In this document: in pieces, positions 5,412 to 11,133 of the stretch | Numbering within the stretch: position 1 is the first letter of the stretch | Layout of the letters: each line of letters begins with the position of its first letter | Source of the DNA: Vicinamibacteria bacterium | GTDB lineage: Bacteria > Acidobacteriota > Vicinamibacteria > Vicinamibacterales > UBA2999 | DNA length: 11,801 nucleotides | Assembly (NCBI GenBank): GCA_025938035.1 | Contig: JAICQE010000142.1 | Location: forward strand, 1 to 11,801 | Direction of reading: 5' to 3' | The notes under the pieces: model-generated | What the model saw: the letters and a program-made list of their open reading frames with translations, nothing else | What the model was told of the DNA's origin: nothing | Databases searched by the model: none | Program-made: the position numbers and the translations under genes

Positions 5412-6770
5412 ATGACACGACTGATGCCGGTATGTGCCGCCATCGCGGCATTGGTGCTTTCGTCCGGACCGTCGGCACAGACGGTGTATCCCACGGGGAC
5501 GACAATCTACGACCCGGAGCGCGCGTGGAACGGGTTCACGGTGCTGTCGCCACTGGGCACGCCAGCCGTGCTCGTCATCGACATGAACGGCAACGTCGTC
5601 AAGCGCTGGGACGGCTTCAACAACTCGGCGGGCGGTCCGGCTCGTGTGTTGCCGGGCGGCCATGTGATCGCGCCGAACGGCGCGCGTCCGCCCCATCAGG
5701 AGTCGCTCGAACTGCTCCAGCGCGACTTCGACGGCAAGGTCGTGTGGCAGTTCAACCACGGCGAGCAGATCAAGACCGCCGACGGGAAGACGATCTGGTC
5801 GGCGCGCCAGCATCACGACTGGCAGCGCGATGATTTTCCGGCCGGCTACTACTCGCCGGAGGCCACGCCTGCGAGCGCGCCCCGCACCACACTGATCTTG
5901 TCGCATGCCGATCGGATGCAGCCGAAGGTCGCCGACGTGATGCTCGGCGACGACCGGCTGATTGAGGTGAACGAAAAGGGCGACATCGTGTGGGAGTGGC
6001 TGGCCGGCGACCACATCGACGAGATGGGGTTCGCGCCGGACGCGCGCGCGGTCATCAAGACCGCCGCGGCCTTCAACAAGGCGCGCGGCAGCTTCGACTG
6101 GCTGCACGTCAACTCGGCGACCTACGTCGGTCCGAACCAGTGGTACGACAAGGGCGACGCGCGCTTTGCGCCGAACCACGTCATCATCAGCAGCCGCGAG
6201 GCCAGCATCATCGCCATCGTGGCGCGGGACGGGTCGATTGTCTGGCGGATGGGACCGGACTTCAGCGCGTCCGCCGCGCTGCGCGCGATCCGGCAGATCA
6301 TCGGCCAGCACCATCCGCATCTCATCCCGAAAGGGCTGCCGGGCGCGGGGAACCTGCTCGTGTTCGACAACGGCGGCTCGAGCGGCTACGGCTTCGCGAG
6401 CCCGATCGCGCCGCAGGGGCGGGGCGCATTCCAGCGCGCGGGTTCGCGCGTGCTCGAGATCAATCCGGTGACGCTGCAGCTGGTGTGGTCCTACCAGAAC
6501 GCCAGGTTCTTCAGCACGAACATCAGCGGCGCACAACGGCTGCCGAACGGCAACACGCTCGTCACGGCCGGCGCGGGCGGACGGATCTTCGAGATCACGC
6601 GCGAAGGCGCCATCGTCTGGGAGCACATGTTCCCGCTGTTCAGCGGCGCCAACCAGTCGAACGCGGTCTACCGCGCGTATCGCGTGCCGTACGGGTGGAT
6701 GCCACAGCTGGCCGTTCCTGCCCAGCGCCGCGTCACCCCTCCGCCTCCTGGCGACTTCAGGGTGCCGTGA
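5412..6770 (+). CDS. Exported arylsulfotransferase-like beta-propeller protein
   Basis: This 452-residue protein starts with a signal peptide (M-T-R-L-M-P, hydrophobic core, cleavage near 'PSAQ' at 20-23). It has six spaced copies of a propeller-blade motif of the form G-x-[IV]-V-W or close to it, near residues 60, 108, 190, 274, 355 and 398, as expected for the six-bladed arylsulfate sulfotransferase (ASST) fold. Candidate active-site segments are 'HHDWQRDD' (134-141), 'DWLHVNSA' (229-236), 'NHVIISSRE' (255-263) and 'GQHHPHLIP' (298-306). ASST moves a sulfuryl group between phenolic compounds in the periplasm through a sulfohistidine. 'D-W-L-H-x-N' and 'Q-H-H' match histidine positions in that family, but the residue after 'SSR', a histidine in enterobacterial ASST as I recall it, is Glu263 here. 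Activity is therefore uncertain. No DsbA/DsbB-like partner genes are adjacent. An in-frame start at 5367 would precede the signal peptide and is rejected. The 3' end overlaps the opposing gene by 14 bp. Confidence 0.8.
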   Translation: MTRLMPVCAAIAALVLSSGPSAQTVYPTGTTIYDPERAWNGFTVLSPLGTPAVLVIDMNGNVVKRWDGFNNSAGGPARVLPGGHVIAPNGARPPHQESLELLQRDFDGKVVWQFNHGEQIKTADGKTIWSARQHHDWQRDDFPAGYYSPEATPASAPRTTLILSHADRMQPKVADVMLGDDRLIEVNEKGDIVWEWLAGDHIDEMGFAPDARAVIKTAAAFNKARGSFDWLHVNSATYVGPNQWYDKGDARFAPNHVIISSREASIIAIVARDGSIVWRMGPDFSASAALRAIRQIIGQHHPHLIPKGLPGAGNLLVFDNGGSSGYGFASPIAPQGRGAFQRAGSRVLEINPVTLQLVWSYQNARFFSTNISGAQRLPNGNTLVTAGAGGRIFEITREGAIVWEHMFPLFSGANQSNAVYRAYRVPYGWMPQLAVPAQRRVTPPPPGDFRVP

Positions 6771-7851
6771 GCTGACGTGAGAAGAACGGCAGCACGTGCA
6801 TCTCGAACCGCTCACGCACGCGGTTGCCGTGATCGCCGTCGTAGACCTCGAACGTGTGCGGCACGTCCAGCCGCGTCAGCGCGTCGGCGAGCTGCCGGTT
6901 GGTCGCGACGAACGGATCCTGGTTGCCGATGTCGAGCGCGACCGCACGCATGGATCTGAGCGCCGGCACGTACTGATCGACGAAGACCAGCGGCGAGTTG
7001 GCGACCCACTTTGCGGCAACGAGCGGCTGGATCTCTCCGTCCTTCGTCGGCAGATCGAAGAACTGCGGAGGGTTCTTCGGATTCGGCGCCCACGCCGCCG
7101 CCTGGGCGGACAGGGCGTTGGCCATGCCGGCGCCGCGACCCTGAGCGGCCCCTCGGCCCTGCGGCGCGCCTCGCCCCGCGTCACCTCTGCCTGCGTCGCC
7201 TCGACCGGCCGCGTCGCCGCGCCCGGGTGCGCCGCCCCGTCCGGCAGCCGGATCGTTCATCAGGCAGCATGAGCTCATGGCGTACAGCGCCCCGAAGGCG
7301 TGCGCCTGCTTCATGCCGATACGCATCGTGCCGTAGCCGCCCATTGAGTGCCCGGCGAGACCACGGCCGTTTCTCGATGCGATGGTCCTGTAGCGCTTGT
7401 CGATGAACGCCGTCAGGTCGTCGGCAACGAATGTCTCCCAGAAGCCGGTGGTCGGCGAATTCGAGAACATGCTGCCGCTGTACTTCGTGAATGCGTCGGG
7501 AATGACGACGATCATCTCGCGTGCCCCGGCGGCGATGGCGCGATCGATCGAGTCCGGGATCGCGAGCGATTTGACGTAGGCCTCGGCGGTCGCCGTGTAG
7601 CCGTGCAGGAAATAGAGCACCGGGTAACGGCGATCCGTCTCGCGCGCATAGCTGGGGGGCAGGTAGACGACGACAGGTCGATCCGGCGAATCGCCTTCCA
7701 GGTTGCCCTCGAGCGCACGGCCGTGGACTGTTATGCGCTCCAGCGTCCCCTTTGCCGGTGCCGGCTGCTGACCACCGACAGTCTGATCTGGCGCGATCGT
7801 GAACGTCAGCAGCGCGAGGAACGATACGCACACACGGAATCGACGCATCAT
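6757..7851 (-). CDS. Exported alpha/beta-hydrolase esterase (putative esterase family, PF00756-like)
   Basis: This 364-residue protein has a signal peptide (M-M-R-R-F, hydrophobic core 8-20, cleavage near 'VGGQ' at 25-28). The esterase D/feruloyl esterase type fold is shown by 'RPVVVYLPPSY' (58-68), 'RYPVLYFLHGY' with the oxyanion His-Gly (75-85), 'MIVVIPDA' (113-120), and the nucleophile elbow 'GHSMGG' with Ser169. The probable triad is completed by Asp312 ('GNQDPF') and His341 ('DGDHGN'). It should hydrolyse carboxylic esters, possibly of plant cell-wall or acetylated sugars, outside the cytoplasm; the substrate is unknown. Residues 204-242, between the post-nucleophile strand 'YAMSSCCLMNDP' and the lid-like region, are a low-complexity GRG/GRGDA repeat. 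Tandem ATGs open the gene; the first (7851) has GGAGG five bases upstream and the second eight bases. Its stop lies 14 bp inside the opposing gene. Confidence 0.87.
   Translation of the reverse strand: MMRRFRVCVSFLALLTFTIAPDQTVGGQQPAPAKGTLERITVHGRALEGNLEGDSPDRPVVVYLPPSYARETDRRYPVLYFLHGYTATAEAYVKSLAIPDSIDRAIAAGAREMIVVIPDAFTKYSGSMFSNSPTTGFWETFVADDLTAFIDKRYRTIASRNGRGLAGHSMGGYGTMRIGMKQAHAFGALYAMSSCCLMNDPAAGRGGAPGRGDAAGRGDAGRGDAGRGAPQGRGAAQGRGAGMANALSAQAAAWAPNPKNPPQFFDLPTKDGEIQPLVAAKWVANSPLVFVDQYVPALRSMRAVALDIGNQDPFVATNRQLADALTRLDVPHTFEVYDGDHGNRVRERFEMHVLPFFSRQLTAP
7126..7242 (-). repeat. Low-complexity GRG / GRGDA repeat tract within the esterase
   Basis: This in-frame tract encodes residues 204-242 of the esterase. 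It holds seven GRG units at spacings of five or six residues, three of them extended to GRGDA. It is absent from the core esterase fold and sits where a cap or lid loop would be. It probably expanded by replication slippage and may be a flexible, positively charged surface loop. Confidence 0.75.
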
Positions 7852-7856
7852 GGCGG

Positions 7857-7861
7857 CCTCC
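7857..7861 (-). promoter_or_regulatory. Strong Shine-Dalgarno of the esterase gene
   Basis: GGAGG on the minus strand lies five bases before the first ATG (7851) and eight before the second (7848). Either start gives the same signal peptide. Confidence 0.65.
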
Positions 7862-8006
7862 GGGAGTCACCATAGTGTCCCACCATGTCATGTGCCGAGC
7901 ACACCGCGATCCGGTTTGTGTCGAGGCTTTTGACTGCTTTTTGCCGCCTTCAGCCTGGAGCGCCGCAGATCATAGATGCCAACGTGAGGCGAGCCTGACA
8001 CGTTTG

Positions 8007-8013
8007 AAAGGGA
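8007..8013 (+). promoter_or_regulatory. Ribosome binding site deciding the MBL-fold gene start
   Basis: AAAGGGA ends seven bases before the ATG at 8021 but only one base before the ATG at 8015. The spacing therefore favours 8021. Confidence 0.5.
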
Positions 8014-8020
8014 TATGCGC

Positions 8021-8911
8021 ATGTCGAGGGTGGTGGCGAAGTCCATTTCTGTGGCGATCGCGGTCGTGCTGCTGTGCACGGTCGCCGCGGAGATGCAATC
8101 GAAGTTCACGCTGAAGGTGCACACGGGGCGCGGGCAGGTCGGGTATGACGTCAACTCGACGATGGTCATCGGCGAGCGCGACATGGTCGTCATCGACCCG
8201 CAGTTCTCGCTCAGCGAGGCGCACAAGCTCGCGGCCGAGATTCTCGAGACGAAGAAGAGGCTGACGACCATCTATTCGACGCACGCGCACCCGGACCATC
8301 TCTTCGGCTTCGCGGTGCTGAAGCAGGCGTTCCCCGAGGCGAAGATCGTTGCGCTGCCGGCGACGGTGAACGCGGCGAGGACCGGCTGGCCGGCGCGGCA
8401 GAAGTTCTGGTTTCCGGTGTACGGCAACAACATCCCCGGTCCCGAGCCGGTGCTGCCGGACGAACTCGCGACGCCGGTGCTGACGCTGGAGGGGGAAGAG
8501 TTCCCGATCACGGGCGGCGTTCAGGGATCAGACGGTCCGGGCAACAGCTTTGTGTGGGTGCCCTCGCTCAAGGCGGTGATCACCGGAGACATCGTGTTCG
8601 ACCACGTCTACTTCGGCGTGCCGCGCGCAGAGGCGCGCGACAACTGGCTCAAGACGATCGCTCAGATCACCGCGCTTGGTCCTGCCATCGTCATTCCCGG
8701 CCACGAGGGGCCCGGAGCGACACGTGACATGCGGTCGATCGAGTTCATGAAGAAATACATCGCCGACTGGGACGTCAACGTGGCGCGGTCGAAGACGGCG
8801 GCGGAGATGCGCGCGAACGTGCTCAAGCAGTACCCCGGCCTGGGCATGGAGTTCACGCTCAACGACCGGGTGGCGACGTACTTCCCGGCGCAGCCGGCGG
8901 CGAATAAGTGA
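8021..8911 (+). CDS. Exported metallo-beta-lactamase-fold hydrolase-like protein
   Basis: This 296-residue protein has a signal peptide (M-S-R-V-V-A-K, hydrophobic core 8-21, cleavage near 'VAAE'). MBL-fold landmarks follow in order: 'NSTMVIGERDMVVIDPQ' (45-61), the metal site 'STHAHPDH' (His88, His90, Asp92, His93), 'VITGDIVFD' with bridging Asp190 (186-194), and 'VIPGHEG' with the last His228 (224-230). The histidine usually found between the HxHxDH motif and the GD aspartate, often in a 'G-H-T' or 'G-H-S-D' context, is missing. The aligned stretch reads 'GGVQGSDGPGNSFVW' (165-179). Such proteins usually bind one or two zinc or iron ions and hydrolyse esters, thioesters, phosphodiesters or lactones; this substrate is unknown. 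ATG 8021 is preferred to 8015 on ribosome-site spacing. The gene stands alone on its strand and runs towards the VOC gene with a 10-bp gap. Confidence 0.85.
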   Translation: MSRVVAKSISVAIAVVLLCTVAAEMQSKFTLKVHTGRGQVGYDVNSTMVIGERDMVVIDPQFSLSEAHKLAAEILETKKRLTTIYSTHAHPDHLFGFAVLKQAFPEAKIVALPATVNAARTGWPARQKFWFPVYGNNIPGPEPVLPDELATPVLTLEGEEFPITGGVQGSDGPGNSFVWVPSLKAVITGDIVFDHVYFGVPRAEARDNWLKTIAQITALGPAIVIPGHEGPGATRDMRSIEFMKKYIADWDVNVARSKTAAEMRANVLKQYPGLGMEFTLNDRVATYFPAQPAANK

Positions 8912-8929
8912 CGGAATCTGGCTATTCCG
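8912..8929. terminator. Hairpin between convergent genes, possible bidirectional terminator
   Basis: CGGAAT (8912-8917) pairs perfectly with ATTCCG (8924-8929) over a six-base loop. It starts right after the MBL-gene stop codon and includes the stop codon of the opposing VOC gene. There is no following T-run, so termination strength is doubtful. Confidence 0.35.
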
Positions 8930-9779
8930 CCACTCTCACTTCAACGACGATGCCGTTGTTGTCGGCGAAGCGGACGACGTCAGGCTCGTCCGGTGCCGGC
9001 ATGACGCGTCCGCCCGCTTCGCGCACGCGGGTCTCGAGCGCGCTGCGGTCGAACGGCGCGACCTTTATCGTGTAGTGGCTGATCGCCGGCGGCTGCCCGG
9101 CCGCCGCTTGCTCGAGACCAAGGCGCGTGTTGCGCGCGAGCTGAAGCCACACGCGGCCGTTCGCATCACGCGGCCGCTCCACTGACGGGCCGTAGACCAG
9201 CCGGTAGTACGGCAGCGATTTCTCGAGACTCGTGACGCGCAGCATCACGTGATCGACGCCGCGCGGGGTGAGGAGACCATCGCGCACGACGTCCAGAGGC
9301 GACGGAACCGCCGCCGTGACCAGGCCTGCGGGCGGCTGAAACAACTGCAGCTCGAGCCGGTCGGGATCCGGCCACATGCCTGTCGGCCCCGCCGCCGCGA
9401 CGCCGAACCCGGCGCTCTGCAGCGCGGTGGCCATACCCGCACGGTCGTAGACCTTCGCCAGCGTGCAGTAGTGGCCGATCGCCGGCGTGCGCTCGCCGGC
9501 TGCGCCGATCGCGACGTACCCGACCTGTCGATCCGGCGGCAGATCGCCGAGCAGGATGAAGTAGCGCAGCGTGTCGCGCACCGGCTGCTGGTGCAGCGCC
9601 GACTTGAAGATGCGGCTGTAGAACCTGGCCGATGCCGCAGTGTCGGGGACGATGATGTCGAGGTGTTCGAGACCGAGGTTCTCCAGCGGCAACGCCTTTG
9701 CCCCAGGAGCCTGCGCAGCCGTGATGGCCGTCAACGCAGCGACGGCGAACGTCGTCAGAACGATTTGAATGACCCTCAT
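8922..9779 (-). CDS. Exported protein with two VOC (glyoxalase/bleomycin-resistance type) domains
   Basis: This 285-residue protein has a signal peptide (M-R-V-I-Q, hydrophobic core 5-20, cleavage near 'TAAQ' at 20-23). Two VOC modules follow, roughly 36-149 and 174-284. In each the classic metal-ligand positions seem present: His39 ('LEHLDIIVPD'), His103 ('IGHYCTLAK') and Glu143 ('RLELQLFQPP') in the first; His177 ('VDHVMLRV'), His235 ('ISHYTIKVA') and Glu280 ('GIVVEVRV') in the second. 'ARFYSRIF' (51-58) and 'LPYYRLVYG' (189-197) are the usual helix after the first strand. VOC proteins include glyoxalase I, extradiol dioxygenases and epimerases, mostly cytoplasmic, so an exported tandem form is unusual. 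No specific reaction can be assigned. The gene starts six bases after the DUF1552 stop without a clear ribosome site of its own, which suggests an operon and translational coupling. Confidence 0.83.
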   Translation of the reverse strand: MRVIQIVLTTFAVAALTAITAAQAPGAKALPLENLGLEHLDIIVPDTAASARFYSRIFKSALHQQPVRDTLRYFILLGDLPPDRQVGYVAIGAAGERTPAIGHYCTLAKVYDRAGMATALQSAGFGVAAAGPTGMWPDPDRLELQLFQPPAGLVTAAVPSPLDVVRDGLLTPRGVDHVMLRVTSLEKSLPYYRLVYGPSVERPRDANGRVWLQLARNTRLGLEQAAAGQPPAISHYTIKVAPFDRSALETRVREAGGRVMPAPDEPDVVRFADNNGIVVEVRVAE

Positions 9780-9785
9780 GGCAGA

Positions 9786-11120
9786 TCAGATCTCGAGCAC
9801 GCCGGTGCCGTCGCCGAATGTCTCGGTCGGCACACTGAGCTTGTTGAGCGTCGCGGCAAGCAGGTTCGACATCCGCGTGTCCTTCGGGAACTGCAGGTGG
9901 CGTCCGCCCTTCAACTGTCCGGACGCGCCGCCCGCGAGCACGATCGGCAGCGGGCTGAAGTTGTGCTGGTTGCCGTCGCTCAGCGAGCTGCCATAGAGCA
10001 CCAGCGAGTGATCGAGCAGCGTCCCATCGCCGTCTGGTGTCGCTTTCAGGCGCTCCAGGAAGTACGCCAGCTTCGTCATATGGTAGGTGTTCAACTGCGC
10101 GAACCGGTCCATGTTGCCGCGGTCGTTGGAGTGGTGCGACAGATTGTGGAATGGGTCGCGAATGGTCGTTTCGGGGTAGACGGCGCCGCTCAGCTCACGC
10201 GCAAACATCAGCGTTGAGACGCGCGTGATGTCCGCCTGAAACGCGATCACCTGCAGGTCCATCAGCAGCTTCAGGTGATCCTGAAATGTCGCGGGCACGC
10301 CAGACGGCTGTTCCGGCAGCGTCAGGTCGTCGCGCACACTGGCCTCCGCGCGCTGAATCCGCCGTTCCACCTCGCGCACGTCGTCGAGGTACTGTGTCAG
10401 GCGCCGCCGATCGTTCGGAGCGAGATCGCCCTGCAGCGACGCGATCTGGCTCATCACCGAGTCGAGGAGGCTGCGCGATTCCTGCCGCCGCGACCGGCGC
10501 TCCGCGGTGGAGTTGCCGTCGCCGAACAGCTTCTCGAACACGAGCCGCGGATTGTTCTGCATCGGCAGCGGATCGGTCGGCGACTTCCACGAGATGGAGT
10601 TGCGATAGGCGCAGCTGAACGCTGCCTCGCATGCGAGCACGGATTCTTCAATCGACAGCTCGAGGGAGGGAAGCGGCGTGTCCTGGCCGATGTGCCGCGC
10701 CGCCACTTGATCTGCAGAGACGCCGAGGTGCGCCTGCGTGCCTCGTTCTGGTACGGCGCCGGTGAGGAACACGGCGGCCGCCCGCGTGTGATTCGCTCCC
10801 GCCGAGACGTCCGCGCCGCCCGCGCCGGCGACGTACGGATGGGCGAGCCCGCTGATCACGTTGACGCGCTCCCGGAACGGCTCGAGCGGCTTGAGAATCT
10901 CGGTGAACGCGAAGCCGGTACCGGTCGTCGACGGCGTCCACTTGTCCATCGTCGCGCCGTGCGGCACGTAGAAACAGGCAAAGCGCGCCTTCGGCGACGC
11001 CGCCGTGCTGCGAACCGGCGTTTGCGCCGGCGCCATCGCATCGAGGAACGGCAGCGCGACGACCGCGCCTGTACCCCGGAGGAACGTTCGGCGCGACAGG
11101 TGCTTCTTGAAGATGAACAT
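9786..11120 (-). CDS. DUF1552 protein, Tat-exported
   Basis: This 444-residue protein begins with a twin-arginine signal, 'SRRTFLRG' at 9-16 followed by a hydrophobic stretch to about 29, so it is probably exported folded. It has the recognisable DUF1552 (PF07586) layout: 'FACFYVPHGATMDKWTP' (47-63), 'VISGLAHP' (88-95), 'GANHTRAAAVFLTG' (108-121), a charged helical region (205-262), 'DPFHNLSHHSND' (322-333), 'VLYGSSLSDGNQHNFSPLPI' (374-393), 'VLAGGASGQLKGGRHL' (394-409) and a 'FGDGTG' end (435-440). The family is typical of Planctomycetes, Acidobacteria and Verrucomicrobia and nearly always follows a DUF1592/DUF1588 gene; its biochemical role is unestablished. The resemblance of the C-terminal part to DUF1501 and sulfatase/phosphatase-type folds is suggestive only. 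Its ribosome site AAAGGG overlaps the stop of the upstream gene, 11 bp before. Confidence 0.92.
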   Translation of the reverse strand: MFIFKKHLSRRTFLRGTGAVVALPFLDAMAPAQTPVRSTAASPKARFACFYVPHGATMDKWTPSTTGTGFAFTEILKPLEPFRERVNVISGLAHPYVAGAGGADVSAGANHTRAAAVFLTGAVPERGTQAHLGVSADQVAARHIGQDTPLPSLELSIEESVLACEAAFSCAYRNSISWKSPTDPLPMQNNPRLVFEKLFGDGNSTAERRSRRQESRSLLDSVMSQIASLQGDLAPNDRRRLTQYLDDVREVERRIQRAEASVRDDLTLPEQPSGVPATFQDHLKLLMDLQVIAFQADITRVSTLMFARELSGAVYPETTIRDPFHNLSHHSNDRGNMDRFAQLNTYHMTKLAYFLERLKATPDGDGTLLDHSLVLYGSSLSDGNQHNFSPLPIVLAGGASGQLKGGRHLQFPKDTRMSNLLAATLNKLSVPTETFGDGTGVLEI

Positions 11121-11127
11121 GGCGTGG

Positions 11128-11133
11128 CCCTTT
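11128..11133 (-). promoter_or_regulatory. Ribosome binding site of the DUF1552 gene
   Basis: AAAGGG on the minus strand ends seven bases before the ATG at 11120 and overlaps the TAA stop of the preceding gene. This ties the two genes into one translational unit. Confidence 0.6.

Larger units (their letters stand above)
7852..8020. promoter_or_regulatory. Divergent intergenic region between the esterase and MBL-fold genes
   Basis: This 169-bp non-coding gap must carry both promoters. A T-rich stretch around 7928-7942 on the plus strand contains TTGACT (7930-7935) and TTGCCG (7941-7946), possible -35 boxes, but no -10 box at proper spacing follows. The closest is CATAGAT at 7971-7977. No strong inverted repeat is seen. 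Confidence 0.3.

Noticed and set aside
5121..6815. Minus-strand open frame of 564 codons opposite the arylsulfotransferase-like gene
   Set aside because: It is a GC-rich antisense shadow: arginine/valine-rich translation, no recognisable domain, and it fully covers a gene with a signal peptide and family motifs.
7126..7242. GRGDA tract as a CRISPR-like or minisatellite array
   Set aside because: The units are short, imperfect, in frame and coding, with no spacers.
7875..8114. Small plus-strand frame across the esterase/MBL intergenic region
   Set aside because: It has no ribosome site, has cysteine- and arginine-rich random-like content, and runs out of frame into the MBL-fold gene.
8513..8557. 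Reading the MBL-fold gene as a pseudogene because of the missing histidine
   Set aside because: The frame is intact, all other metal-site motifs are present, and the signal peptide and ribosome site are good. A divergent active site is the simpler reading.
9249..10217. Plus-strand open frame of 322 codons opposite the VOC and DUF1552 genes
   Set aside because: It spans the junction of two well-supported minus-strand genes and its translation has no signal peptide or motif.
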